Below, one piece after another: positions 34,644-47,290 of a stretch of 64,000 nucleotides of DNA. The translations under genes and the position numbers were made by a program. Under the pieces are notes generated by a model. The model was not told the DNA's origin. It ran no database searches and worked only from the letters and a program-made list of their open reading frames with translations. Each line of letters starts with the position of its first letter. Position 1 is the stretch's first letter. This stretch comes from Rhizophagus irregularis (lineage: Eukaryota; Glomeromycota; Glomeromycetes; Glomerales; Glomeraceae), in contig NC_089439.1 in assembly GCF_026210795.1 (NCBI RefSeq), positions 496,001-560,000 on the forward strand. The letters run 5' to 3'.

Positions 34644-36227
34644 TTTAATATTACATTAGTTTTATAATTTGATCACTGAAATTATTGGAATTATGAATAA
34701 TGTATTAAATAGATCTTAGTAAATTAAATAAAATTGAATGAAAGAGGAAAAAAAATAAAAAAAATTCATTTTAACGTGATTATATACTGTAGAAATTTTG
34801 TTATATCTGTACTATTCCTTCCTATCTTTATTCTTTATAACTTTTATTAAGCATTCTAGGGCTAAGATTTTCTTTTCAAAAATTTTTATTTGCATACTCA
34901 AGCCAAAAGTAACGTGAAATGAAATGTAGTTTCTATGTGATCAAATTATGTTGTCAGAAACTTTCATAACGTTAACAATATTGCTTTTTCAGAATTCATT
35001 AGAATTGAAGAACTAATAGATGTTTTATAAGCTTTATGTTGATTTCTTCATAGGTATCCCATTTTTCATAGCCATGCTATGATAATATAGGTCATAAATA
35101 CATGCCATAAGTAATAAATAGTGAGATGGATTCGCCTTGATCAATGCGCTCTCAATGCTGTGATGATGGTAATGTGAGATCAATTTATAATTAGGTGTTT
35201 TTGGAAATAGATTTACTAATGACAAGCTTAATTTTGTGGATCTAATTAAAGAAATTTTTCCATCACAGCTTTATAAGTTTATTCTTGAAAAATTAGGTAA
35301 TAATCAAAAAAATAGTGCAGTTGACGTGGGGATAAATTTACTGCAATATGTGTTTGAAGAAACAAAGATACAAATATGGGGGCCGCGTTGCGAGCTTCTA
35401 AATCGATTGGAGAAAGAATATGGAATTACTAAACAAGACAAGAAGAAACCAGATTCAATATTTTAGAAGAAAAATGAGAAGAAATTGCTAATCGCCCGAT
35501 TTGTTTTAACAGAAGATATGAATTTTTAGAGGGTGTCAGAGAGTATATTTTATTTGGAAAAGAAATCCTGGGTTTTACAGTAGTTTTGAACTGGGTGGGT
35601 AAGATAATTAATTACTATTACAACCGTTCTTGTTGTTTCTACTGTTTTTAAACAGTGGAGTTTTGTTTGTTTTCTGTTATTATTTTACTTTAACTTTGGT
35701 TACCGTTGGTAAGGTTTTACGAGTTTAATTCTTTACTAAGGTTTTTTACAAGATTTGTTATCAGATAGTTTTTTTTACTATAGATCTTATATCTGTAAAT
35801 TGGCACTCTGTACTGGTTTTTCTTTAATAAATAAATATGCGCTTTGCGCCTTTTGCCTACCAAATAAAAAAAATAATGTACTGCAGAATATTGGTTTGTA
35901 CTATACCAAATTCTTTAACCTATTGTTATTTCTTTATTATAATTTAAGAGATTTTAATTCAAATAATATTTAATTAGTCCAAAAACTATTGACAATTTTT
36001 TTAAAAATTCATTAAATACGAGAATTTTACTAACATTAATTATATATTGTTGTCGATCATCCAGATTAAATTAGAAAAATCCCGTGACCGAAGAAACGTT
36101 ACCATTACGCCACATTTCTGATTTTAGTTTTGTACTAGTCATGTGTCTCATTGTCAGTAAAAAAAACAATTTTTTTTAGTAATTTTCAAAAATCGGGTTA
36201 TTTTTCGTTCAAAAATTTTAACCTTCA
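34644..36227. other. Intergenic; possible broken ORFs at 35,034-35,466
   Basis: Two divergent open frames occupy 35,034-35,225 (-), including SHYLLLMACIYDLYYHSMAM, and 35,230-35,466 (+), including GPRCELLNRLEKEYGITKQD. Both look protein-like but have no ATG-initiated full domain and no recognised family; they may be fragments of a decayed gene or transposon. The rest is AT-rich. TTTTTCGTTCAAAAATTTTA at 36,200-36,219 is shared with the other modular kinase copies and is likely part of their promoter. Confidence 0.35.
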
Positions 36228-37281
36228 ATGGAACTTCTTACAGAATATATCGTAGATTTTGACAATGGGAAGGAAATTATTGTAAAAAATTTTACAAATT
36301 GGACCAGTGGGAATAATATAATTGATAATTTCATTCAGGAAAAACAATTAAAACTTAACAACAACCCTAGAGATAGAATACTTAAGTGGATACCATATGA
36401 TGAGTTTATTGACATTAAAGAGATAGGACAAAGTGGTTTGGCTACAACAGTATGGAAGGAAGGTCCTTTATTTTATAATGAAAATGAAGGATGGATAAGA
36501 CTATCATATCAAAAAGTTATATTAAAGTTTTTGTATGACTCGGAAAATATTACTGATGAATTTATAAACAAGGTATTAAAATTTTTATTAAATTATATGA
36601 TATTCTTTTTTGTTCTAACTTCAAAAAAAAAACTCTTCTATTCATTTTTTTTTCATATTAATAGGTTGAATCATATTTAGCAGATGAATATGATGTTTGC
36701 TACGGGATATCTCAAAATTCAGACACGAAAGATTATATTTTGATTTTTTCCAATGATTATCTTGTACATCGTTGCAAAAAATGTGGTATTAGGTATTATA
36801 ACTGGTGTCAACCATGTCAAGTGAATCATTTTTATTAACAGGCTATTGTTACGGAATATCCAAAATCCCAGGTACAACAGATTATATTTTTGTTTTTTCC
36901 AATTATTATTTTGGAACACAATGTAAAAGATGTGGTAGTGAATATGAGAATTATAATTATCACTGTTCTGATTGGTGTAAACTATGTCGAATAAACCAAC
37001 TAAAAAATGATTTTACAAACTGGACTAGTGGGAATAAAATAATTGATAATTTCATTCAAGAAATACAATTGAAGGATTGTAAAGTATTTGAATGGATACC
37101 ATATGATGAGTTTTTTGATATTAATGAATTAGGAAAAATTGGCTTAACTACGGCAATATGGAAGAATGGACCATTAAGTTATGATGCTCAACATAATAAG
37201 AAATGGGATAGTACATACGATAAAGTTTCTTTAAGATACCTACATAACTCGCAAGATAGTATTAATGAATTTATAAATAAG
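36228..37281 (+). CDS. N-terminal modules of modular NWTSGN kinase (locus continues to 40,440)
   Basis: Exon 1, 36228-36572, begins MELLTEYIVDFDNGKEII and carries NFTNWTSGN, a degenerate glycine loop (GQSGLATTVW) and VILKF; it ends phase 0 at AAG|GTATTA. Exon 2 starts at 36665 after ATTAATAG with CYGISQNSDTKDYILIFS and CKKCG, then meets a stop (QVNHFY then TAA). A 56-nt GT-AG intron, 36786-36841, would skip this and rejoin in frame at GYCYGIS, giving exon 36842-37281 with its own CxxC pair, FTNWTSGNKIIDNFIQE, EWIPYDEFFDI, LTTAIWKNGPL and VSLRYL. The hybrid looks like a deletion that fused modules 2 and 3 and is rescued by a GTATTA donor. The intact paralogue is at 59,900-63,416. Whether this part is transcribed with 39,023-40,440 is unknown. 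Confidence 0.6.
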
Positions 37282-37322
37282 GTATTAAAATTTTTATTAA
37301 TTTGGTTTGAATATTTAATATA

Positions 37323-38475
37323 TTATTGCCATTTTCAAAATTACTGACAAATTCCGATTTGCGAGGTTTGATATATGATTTTTCGTATAACAAAGTGAAT
37401 CACATTTCTGCATGAATTTTTAATATTTTTGTGTCAAATTTTTTTTGTGAATCATCAAATTAAAGTCAAAATATGTATCAACGCAATATTTCAGTATATA
37501 TTTCTTATAAAAATTTTGAACTTTTATTATGCGGATATCATTTATTACAGTTATTTATATATAAAAATAAAGTGAATCACATTTCTGCATGAATTTTTAA
37601 TATTTTTGTGTCAAATTTTTTTTGTGAATCATTAAATTCAAGTCAAAATGTGTATCAACGCAATATTTCAGTATATATTTCTTATAAAAATTTTGAACTT
37701 TTATTATGCAGATATCATTTATTACAGTTATTTATATATAAAAATAAAGTGAATCACATTTCTACATCAATTTTTAATATATTTGTATTAAAAGTTTTTT
37801 GTAAATCATCAAATTCAAGACATTATGTATATCAAGGCAAAATTTCAATATATATTTCATTCAAAATTTGGACTTTTCTATGACACTATTTTTATATGTA
37901 AATAATTGCAATAAATAATATTAACATAGTAAAAGTCCAAAATTTTTATATGAAATATATGCTGAAATTTTGCACTGATACTCATTTTGTCTCGAATTTA
38001 ATGATTCACAAAAAATATTTGACATGAAAATATTAAAAATTCATGCAGAAATGTGATTCACTTTATTTTTATATATAAATAACTGTAATAAATGATATCC
38101 GCATATTAAAAGTCCAAAATTTTTATAAGAAATGTATACTGAAATTTTGCGTTGATACACATTTTGACTTTAATTTGATGATTCACAAAAAAAAATTGAC
38201 ACAAAAATAATAAAAATTCATGCAGAAATGTGATTCACTTTATTTTTATATATAAATAACTATAATAAATGATATCTGCATAGTAAAAGTCCAAAATTTT
38301 TGCTGAAATTTTGCGTTGATACACATTTTATCTTGAATTTGATGATTCACAAAAAAAATTTGACATGAAAATATTAAAAATTCGCGTAAAAATGTGATTC
38401 ACTTTTGTTATATGAAAAATCATATATCAAACCTCGCAAATCGGAATTTGTCAGTAATTTTGAAAACGGCAATAA
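37323..38475. mobile_element. Palindromic foldback element (1.15 kb) in a kinase intron
   Basis: The ends are near-identical inverted repeats: TTATTGCCATTTTCAAAATT on the left against TTATTGCCGTTTTCAAAATT in the reverse complement of the right, continuing through ACTGACAAATTCCGATTTGC. TA flanks both ends (37,321-37,322; 38,476-38,477), the target of Tc1/mariner-type elements. Each arm contains three tandem units of about 177 bp starting AAGTGAATCACATTTC (left starts near 37,393, 37,570, 37,747); the right arm holds the units inverted. The centre is near 37,910. There is no transposase. It lies between exons of the modular kinase, so transcripts of that intron would form a very long hairpin. 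A diverged end of the same family is at about 52,100-52,260. Confidence 0.75.
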
Positions 38476-38502
38476 TATTCAATTTTCTTCATATTTTGAC
38501 AG

Positions 38503-38951
38503 GTCAAATCACATTTAACCGATTCTTGCTACGGAATATCTCAAAATCCAGATACAAAAGATTACATTTTGGTTTATCCTCAAAATTATATTTATAAATA
38601 TTGCAAAGAATGCGGTAATAAATATGAGGATTTTCATCGGTGCAAACCATGTATTATAAATTATTTAAAAAATAATTTTATAAACTGGACTAGTGGAAAT
38701 AAAAAAATTGATAATTTTATTCAAGAAACACAATTAAAATCTAATATAATGATACATTATTTACATTATTTGAATGGATACCATATGTTGGGTTTACTGA
38801 CATTAATGAAATAAGAAAAGGTAAATTTTCTATGGCAATATGGAAGGATGGTCCATTAAGTTGTCCCGGGAAATGGGAAAGGGAGGCACCTGAAAAAGTT
38901 TATTTGAAATATTTGCATAACTCACAAGATATCACTGAAACATTAAGTGAG
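38503..38951 (+). pseudogene. Frameshifted module exon of the modular kinase
   Basis: The exon starts after TATTTTGACAG (38,502) and ends AGTGAG|GTATAAAT. It encodes SCYGISQNPDTKDYILVY, CKECG...CKPC, FINWTSGNKKIDNFIQE, then the frame shifts near 38,750-38,770 where ACATTATTT is tandemly repeated. The other frame continues FEWIPYVGFTDINEI, KFSMAIWKDGPLS and VYLKYLHNSQDI. Exon length (449 nt) is not a multiple of three, unlike all intact modules. If included in an mRNA it would truncate the protein; skipping it keeps phase 0. A 1- or 2-nt assembly error is a possible alternative. Confidence 0.65.
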
Positions 38952-39022
38952 GTATAAATTTTTCTATAAATCTAATTTATTTAATTTTATTTATTAATAA
39001 TATAATAATTATATTTTTATAG

Positions 39023-40440
39023 ATTAAATGTTCAATGGGACATAGTTATGGGATATCTCAAGATCCGAGTACAAAAGATTTTATTTTAGTTCTTCAACAC
39101 ATGTATTATTGTAAAAAATGTGGTGAAAAATACAAAAATGAATTTGAAATAAATAATAAAAGCTGTATGTCATGTCAAATAAGTCATGAAAATGAAAAAA
39201 TCAGTGATTTGATTCAAGAAATGAAATTAAGTCAAGCTGATATTATATTTGAATGGATACCATATGATCAGTTTAATAATGTTGAAGAAATAGGTAAAGG
39301 TGGGTTTTCCACAGTATATTCAGCAATATGGAAAGATGGTTTAATAAAATATGATGAAGATATTCTTGGATACAAAGGTTGGAATAGAAAACCAAATACA
39401 ATAGTTGCTTTAAAATGTTTGCATGATACACAAAATTCCCATGATGATTTTATAAATGAGGTATGAACTTAAATATTTTTAGTAGCAATTACACATATAT
39501 ATTAATAAAATAGATTATTATCTTATAGGTTAAAGCATATCAAAATCGAAAATTAGACAATATTCTTAAAATGTATGGAGTATCACAAAATCCAAATACA
39601 AAAGATTATATCATAGTGCTTGAATATGCAGAAGGTGGAGATTTTAAGGGTTACTTGGATAAAAATTATGAAAAATTTGATTTGGTTAATCAAATAAAAA
39701 TATTAGCTATTATTATTGGAGGGCTTAACGAAATTCATCAGAAATGGATGGTTCATCGTGATCTTCATATAGGAAATATATTACTTACAAAAATACAAGA
39801 CCAAGATTTTTTATTTAATAGTTATAATTGTTATAATTATAATGCATGTATTTCTGATATGGGATTATGTAAAAAACTTGGAGAAACTGATGAGACAAAT
39901 ATTTACGGAGTTATGCCTCATGTTGCTCCCGAAGTATTAAGAGGAAAGCCTTATACTCGAGCAGCTGATATATATAGCTTTGGTATGATTATGTATTTTG
40001 TAGCAACTGGAAAGCAACCCTTTGCTGATTGTGCTCATGATGAGATACTAGCAATTAGTATATATAAAGGGGATAGACCTGAAATAAATGAGAAAATTGT
40101 ACCAAAATTTTATATTGATTTAATGAAAAGATGTTGGGACATGAATCCAGACAATAGACCAACTTCTGTTGAAGTAAAAGAATTGATTGATTTATTTTAC
40201 GTATCAATAAACCAATTTGGATATGGTTTTAAAGTAGAAGAACAACACCTTGAAATTAGAAAGCAATTTAAAGAATCAGTAGAATATAGAGAAGCAAATC
40301 CTTTACCAAGTAAAAGTAATCAAATACATACACAAGCTATTTTTACCTCTCGATTACTTAACCCTTTTACAAAAAATCTTCCAAAATACGATGATAATAT
40401 TAATAATAATTCAGTAGAAATTACTGATTTTATGAAGTAA
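39023..40440 (+). CDS. Catalytic part of the modular NWTSGN kinase (last two exons)
   Basis: Exon 39023-39460 has YGISQDPSTKDFILVL, CKKCG...CMSC, SDLIQEMKL, EWIPYDQF, an intact glycine loop GKGGFSTVYSA and VALKCL, and ends phase 0 before GTATGA. Exon 39529-40440 begins VKAYQNRKLDNILKMYGVS and contains VLEYAEGGDF, the catalytic loop VHRDLHIGNILL, a DMG metal motif (ISDMGLC), APEVLRGKPYTRAADIYSFG and a conserved tail (FTSRLLNPFTKNLP; VEITDF). Together they encode a complete kinase fold with the invariant Lys, HRD Asp and DMG Asp, so it is probably active. This may be the 3' end of the locus starting at 36,228, or a shorter gene with its own promoter; the only evidence for joining is the compatible acceptor at 39,022. 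Confidence 0.75.
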
Positions 40441-43249
40441 GTTGCATTTTTTATTTTGTTTTGATGCTTTTTTTTTTTATTTATCTTATCTCTCATTCTT
40501 ATTTAATATTATAGCTTATAATCATTTTCCTGGAAATAGTTATTTAAAACTTTAAGTTAAAATGACAATTATCATAAAATTTTTCTTTAGAGATAATAGG
40601 AATTTTTTTAGCTATGATTTATAAATTTCCCGTCATAAGAGAATACCTTCTAGATTTAACGAAAGAAGTAGTAGTGAAGATTTATTATATTTTGATTTTT
40701 CATATTTTAACAATATTTTATTTATTTATTATACAATAAAAGAAATTTATTAATAATAATTTTATTTAACAATATTTAACACCGATTATGAATAATATGT
40801 AAAATTTTCCTTAAATAATAAAGATCGGTTAGTGAACAAAAAATTATTTTTTACGAACACGCTTTTCTTTATTGGGAGTTACGTACTATACTTTTTATGT
40901 GTTTCTTTTTTTTGTTATTTTATGTAAGATAAATCCTGTATCTCCCTCGCTCTAATCTACCAAATTCACTATGTTTTCGTTTAATGTTGTTGCACTGTTT
41001 GCGTCCACCGAAAGTAAAATTATAATCGGCAGATCTTACGTATACTATTCAAATAATAAAATTATAATAAAATTCGCAAAACGGCTAAAACTATCAAATT
41101 TGTTAAATTTTGTGATTTTTTGCAAAATTAAAGCGATGGTAAACATAACAAGAAAGCTTTCGTACGATATTATTCATGTTTAACAAGTTTTATGCCGATT
41201 TATTAATTGCAATTCCATTAAATAGAAGGTTTGCTGCGATGAATTTGTATGACAATGTTTGAATTTGATATTATTTGTGGCCGGACAATTATAATATCTA
41301 CTATGTTGAAAATTTACTGAAAATTTACCTTTACTCATCTTAAACTTAATTTAAAAACTATTGGCATAAAACTTTGTGAAAATGTTTTCTTCTCCATTAT
41401 CTATAATTTTGTAATTTTAAAAGTAATATTTATTATATTTTATTTTTTATATTTATATGTAAACTGATAAACGGATAGTGAAAAAGCAAATAGGATTTCC
41501 TAAAATTTTGCCATGTTACACAGATTTATTTACAGTTTTGATCGGATAAATTTATAAGATTTGAATGTTAACTTTAAAAACTGCATTTTTATTTCTATGG
41601 TAGTTTGTTTATAATATTACATTAACAAAATATTATGTGTGTGTATATGTATATGTTAAATGATGGGTAAAGATTAAAATATCATTAAATAATAGTCGGA
41701 TGTGACTTCAATTATAATTATCCGGGGTCCCGTTCCGGATATGGCCTTTTATTACAGATCATGTATAAATATATCTTGGGTCCTTTTCGAACTCTGAAGT
41801 ATAATTTTTCGTTAGAGTTTTAATTTTTAAAATTATTAAGAAATTTATCCTTAATTATTTGAATAATATATCTGCATCATAAATGTTTGGTTGGAAAGTA
41901 ATAGAAAAACATTTCAAAATGCCTAATAATATATAAACATCCAGTTAAAATATTAAATATGTTACTGAATAAGCATTCTATACGGATATTGTAAAATAAA
42001 AATCATCTTATTCTAAATTGTTTCAATCTTGAGAACAGTGACATATTCGCCAATATCGTTTTATTATAGACGCTTTGGTCCCACACCAGAAGGTATACGT
42101 TCAAACCGAATCATTTATTTATAAAAGATAATGCGTCATCAAGATTTTTAAATACTCACCAAATAAAATATTAGCTAATACAGTATATGCCATCCGCCTT
42201 ATTTTATTTCAAAACTGCAGTCAATAAATGGTATATCTCCTTTTCTACTTAACTTATTACTTTTTACATTTCTATGAATTATATATTCCTTAAAATCCCA
42301 AGAGTTAAATGTGTTATTGGATATTTCAGAATTTGAATTTGAATGAATTATAGAAATATTCACTTAACAAAGTAAATCTTGATCCTTCTCATCGTAGAAC
42401 GTTCTAAAGATTTGTATTAAACGCTGCAAAAAACTTGGTCACGAAATCTATTATATTTTCTTAAAATAAGTTATATTAGTTCATGAAAAATCTTGTGACA
42501 CGAAAGATTTGCCAAGTGCAAATTTGAGAACATTTTTACAATTTAAAATACAACATTATATACATAAAATTATATATTTTGAATACATACTGTATCATAT
42601 GTATAGTACAGACCCATTTAAGGGATCATAATTCACCCTATATTCATGTGTTGTGTACAGTATCGTACAAAATTGTCTGTATAATGTAAATACAGAAAAC
42701 ATTAACTGAATTTATCAATAAATTAACATATTACTTTTTGAGAATTCTAATTTTAAATTTTATTATTCTATATTTCATTGATATCATAAAATCATGAAAT
42801 TTAAAGTATAAAATTTATATAATTATAGTATTAAATATTAATGCTTATCCCATGTAAAATACTTAATAAAACTTGATATATTATTACCATTGTTTATTAA
42901 TTAGCAATGGCGCAGCACTTACCTGGTCTGTCTCGTGACATTATGCGTCTCTGATTGGAGACTCAAAAAGGAAATATTGGCTAAACTTTATATTGCATAT
43001 TTTGTAACACAATTCGATATACGGAGATAAATTCCTTTTAAATGTTTACTATTGTTTTTTTTAAGCCAAAAAATGACGTATGCATAAACTTTAATGTAAA
43101 AAATAGGCAACTTTTCAAAGAGAATAATAAATAGTTTCTACTCGTTCAAATGTTTTTAAATGATTATTATATAAGGAAGAAAAAAAAGACACATTTTAAT
43201 TGACTTATATAATCAATATTCTCATTAGAAGCTCTAAAAGGAGTTATTT
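40441..43249. other. Intergenic, AT-rich, no supported gene
   Basis: About 2.8 kb without a credible coding region, RNA gene or transposon end. Short open frames (for example 40,971-41,183) have no motif. Confidence 0.4.
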
Positions 43250-43560
43250 GGTTCTCGGAGATTATAGGAATCTTAAAAAAAAATTTATTAGAAAAAAAAA
43301 AAATTTTTTTTTACGTTTATTGTGGGTTAATTTTTGTCAACTCATTTACCTCGATTAATTGAACTCACGGTTTCAGATGATCTTTTTTGTAATTGATAAT
43401 AATGATAATCAAAAAATTCTTTGTCTAACTAATTTACAAAAATGGTATATCACGAACAATATTCAACGATATTCAAGTTAAAGGTAATAAAGAACATTAC
43501 AATTATTAAGTCTTAAAATTCTTGATATATAAAGGACAGATTTAAAAAATTAAATTAAAA

Positions 43561-43594
<34 letters not shown>

Positions 43595-44294
43595 AACATG
43601 TTAAAATATTTTTTATTCATTTTTTTTAATTTAAATTTATTAAAAACGAACTAAACTACATTTAGTTTTTTTTTTATGTTGAATGGTTAGCCAATCAGCA
43701 TTACCTAAGCGAAAAATTTTTTTATTAAAATAGACTTTTATATTTATTGTAACTAAAAGTTACGTAGTACAAAAACAACCTAACCTATTCTAAAAAATAT
43801 TCTAGCTATTCAAAACCTATTCTGAAAAGTCGAAAAAAAATCTATTTATTAAAAAAGTCATCTAGATAATCAAAAAAAAACATTAAGTGTAACTAAAATG
43901 TAAAACTAAAATGTAAAACTGATTTTTATCGGGTCAAAAGTTTATCAATTATAATCGAAACTAGTATTAATAAGAAAAATTTGATACGTAACATATACGC
44001 AAAATTTGATACACAAAATTTGATACGTAAAATTTGATACACGTAATAAAGTAACATGATAAACCCTAAATTCCATGGAATAATATCGGATATATGCCAA
44101 ATTTCAAATGCCAGATGCCAATGTTTACCATAAAGTATACATGTCAAGATAACAACGTTATACTGACTAAAGTTCCACGTACTTTTGTGAAAATAACTTC
44201 TTTTCATTCATCCTTTAAAAAAAAACGTTCTTTAAAGAAAACCAATTTTCAATATAAAATTTCAGAGGTAAAATTAAAACTCCGGATTATCCTT

Positions 44295-44750
44295 TCAATA
44301 AAAGTTTGTATCACCATTAAAGAAAATATTTACGAAAGAATTATTGTTATTCGTTATTTGGGGTGCCATTTGTGTAATTCTGTCGATGGTATCAGAATTG
44401 TTTATAAACGAAAGAAGATTTTGATTTATATTATTTATGGTATTTGCATTATTTGCAAGATTTTCGAATAGATTTCTTTGAAAAGAATTTGAATGCGTGT
44501 TCCATACGTAATTTGTCGCTACATTAATTAGATATTGATCGTAAAATTGTAATCTATGAACCTCGTTCTCAACATTTTGTTTAATTAAATCTTTTCCCGT
44601 TATCCTTACATTTCTTGTTTGTGTTGAAAGTAATTGCGCGTCGCCATCATAAGGAAGTAAATAAATATTAGCGAAGTTTACGAGATCTAAAAATCTATCT
44701 AATATTGATTTAATGGACATATTTTTGACGAAGTTTGTTAATGAAAACAT
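44295..44750 (-). CDS. Hypothetical protein, 151 aa, in duplicated segment
   Basis: Single-exon frame with an ATG start. I do not recognise the family. The text is protein-like and Asn-rich, with an N-terminal half likely to be helical (MSIKSILDRFLDLVNFANIY), a middle containing VRITGKDLIKQNVENEVHRL, and a C-terminal low-complexity Asn/Ile tail. There is no signal peptide or membrane helix. Only its 3' end has a counterpart in copy B (about 56,330-56,400); the rest was removed there by a deletion of about 0.9 kb. Survival of an open frame in a decaying duplication suggests it is, or recently was, a gene. Confidence 0.45.
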   Translation of the reverse strand: MFSLTNFVKNMSIKSILDRFLDLVNFANIYLLPYDGDAQLLSTQTRNVRITGKDLIKQNVENEVHRLQFYDQYLINVATNYVWNTHSNSFQRNLFENLANNANTINNINQNLLSFINNSDTIDRITQMAPQITNNNNSFVNIFFNGDTNFY

Positions 44751-46289
44751 TTTAAGAAATCTTTTCTAATTTAGTATTTATATTGTTTTTTGCTTTATAA
44801 TAACAATATAAATAAATATTAGAATTATAACATGGGCGTTGTACCCGAGATATAAACAATGAAACAATGAGGTTATGATAAACTATTTTTTTTCAATGAT
44901 AAAACGAACAAATTAATCATTCATTATATCATTATTTACGCGTGATCAGTATTAAAAACTAATAAAATTTTTATCACGAAAACTTTAAATTTGCTATGGG
45001 GCTTAGACCAACAAACGTTAAATTGTGTACAATATGATATTTGATGTACATTGATCTTACATTACAGTATTAAAATACATTTATACGGGGTAAAAGTTTA
45101 CTAAAAATAAATAATTATAAGATAATTTATCCCTAAACTATTAGTTATTATTAGAACACGCACGAAAAAATTAAATTTAAAAGTATGTATGCAAGTATTT
45201 TTGTCTTTTATTTTAACCTTAAAGAAGTAATTGGACAATGAGACTTTATCAAAAAACATCGAGAATATTCCAAAATAACTGCATTACAATAATCGTTTAC
45301 TTATATTAATATAGTAGAAAGGAAAAAACATTAAAATCAAAACATTTGTATCAAAACATTACATAATGTTGATAAAGATCTGCAATATTTCTTGCAAATT
45401 AAAAAATATTCATATGTTACTAACATCGGTTAACATCGGGAGTTAAATAACGAAAATCTTCAAATGTTGGAAATCTCCTACTTTTTTGAGGGGGTGTTAG
45501 GTTTATTCATTTTTTTTAACACTAAAAATAGTTTTAATTTGTGAATCAGGTCACAAAAATGAACCATTCATAATCATTTCATCATAATCGATCTAACTAA
45601 AATTTATTAGATCCAATTAAATACTAAATTATCGTTTCGGCCAAAATTATTGTATTCCGGGTAATAGTCGGTAACTTAGCAGAAATGATCGGCACCTACT
45701 ATTAATATAGAGAATACTAGTCGTCACGACGTCACGACCGTCACGTTATTATTTAAAAAAAAAAGAAATGTTGATATCAAGGTATTAATTCGTTAGATTT
45801 ATTAGCTTTCAATAGACTATAAAGATGAATTGAAGTCTTTGAATGAACATTTTTTTGTAAAGAATGTTAATGATCGATCTGTGTATTACACATAACATTA
45901 CACACAATTCTATTTAAAGTTAAATAAAAGGCACAAGTTTTTCATTTATTTTTTTTCTAATGGATTACCATATATATCTATCAATCAGTCAAATTTGAAG
46001 TTATTTCTTAATCCGGAAAATATACTATTTTATTTTGGCTGATATTCTATAAAAAATTTTTTTTTCCAAATAAATACATTTTTATTCCTATCAAGGATGT
46101 TTGTACATCTTTACTTCCTAAAACTATATGTACTATAAATGTGATCTCTAGTTATGTATAATATTCTTTGCCATCTCACAATATATCAACCCTAGTAACT
46201 CTGAACATAATTATTTGAAATAAATAATCTCTACATTATCGATAATATATATCATAGCTTAAAATGAAATTCAATATTTTATTAGGGTT

Positions 46290-46630
46290 AAATAATTTCA
46301 CATATAATCTTGTAAAATTGATTGTTGTATTGTCGTTGATAATAAAAAATATGCTCATATTCATTACTAGTTTGAACATTATATTCTTTGTTATTTAAAA
46401 CTTATTTAGTAAGTCAATGGATTGTAACCTGCTGCGGTGCGAAGTTACATTATCCGTATCTGATGAATCTAATGAATTCTTATTTGCAATTATAATAAAA
46501 GAAATGTAAATATGTATTTCGCTATATGCTGTAAGTTTATGATAAGTAATACTTTTAATTATGGTATTTTTAGATTTTTTTAAAAGGTAAAAAAAAAAGC
46601 AAGCCGCATACTCGTTATATAGATTTCTGA
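46290..46630 (-). pseudogene. Broken copy of the 122-aa gene at 57,235
   Basis: It reads NSLDSSDTDNVTS on the minus strand, matching SSDASDSDNVTSAP in the other copy, but then continues into a different frame and stops. After a deletion of roughly 100 nt, text matching NEYEYIFYYQQQYDNRFYKI (here NEYEHIFYYQRQYNNQFYKI) follows and ends early in TAA. The gene is inactive in this copy. Confidence 0.6.
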
Positions 46631-47290
46631 ACAAAATACATTTAGTAAGAAACTATTTATTGAATGTGACATCGAAATATATGCAAAAGGTCAGAAACTG
46701 CCAAAAAAATTACTATTAGCTATATTCACTTTTACAGCAGGGCCGGAATTATGATAATTTCGGTCAGTATCCAAATAAGGTAATAGCTTTCTACCAACAA
46801 TTATCTATTAAAAGGAAAGATTTTCATGATTTTTCTTGGCCGAACTTAACCTTTTTGCGTATATTTTATATATTTTAGGTACCCGTTATTCTGATATTTG
46901 CCGATAACTAAAAAGTCATCTGACTTATACAGAAATATTAAATTTTACACTAATAATAGATGTGGCAGTGCTCCTTAAATAAATGAACAAAGGAACTCTG
47001 GGACTCTGGACGATTAACTGGTTAAAATTAAATTCGTATAACATAGTTAGTTGGTTGGTACGACAACGTGGATTAATTATGTGATCAAGGGAATTGAAAA
47101 ATTTTCGGTAACGTGACTTGAAAAATTTTATTGGTGAGATTACAACATTTTCATAAAAAAAATTTTCAAGAAAAAAAAAAATAGGTATTATTAGACTATC
47201 GGTCTTTTTAAGGACTGCAGAAATATTGTGACAAAAAAAATCATTTAAAATAAACAAAACAATACATTATTAATTTAGTGAGTTTCTGCC

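Larger units (their letters stand above)
43250..47290. repeat. Segmental duplication, copy A
   Basis: Blocks of this segment recur in the same order and orientation at about 55,610-57,900: TGGAATAATATCGG and CCAGATGCCAATGTT (44,070-44,125 against 56,050-56,095), the stretch around CGTTTCGGCCAAAATTATTG (45,630 against 56,735), CACGACGT near 45,725 against 56,840, and TTTCACATATAATCTTGTAAAAT (46,297 against 57,323). Copies differ by many substitutions and by indels of up to about 0.9 kb. Copy A retains the 151-aa gene at 44,295 and has a broken version of the 57,235 gene. Confidence 0.7.

Noticed and set aside
37380-38410. Regularly spaced repeated units resembling a CRISPR or satellite array
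   Set aside because: Units are about 177 bp, contiguous and in inverted sets of three with TIR-like ends; there are no spacers and the context is eukaryotic. It is a foldback transposon.
46425-46450. GTAACCTGCTGCGGTGCGAAGTTAC as a Helitron-like hairpin
   Set aside because: It coincides with the coding region of the duplicated 122-aa gene (codons for NVTS...), is conserved there for that reason, and lacks the CTRR end and A/T context.
46925-47257. 110-codon minus-strand frame
   Set aside because: ATG-started but composed of hydrophobic low-complexity text, within the diverged edge of the segmental duplication, with no equivalent open frame in the other copy.
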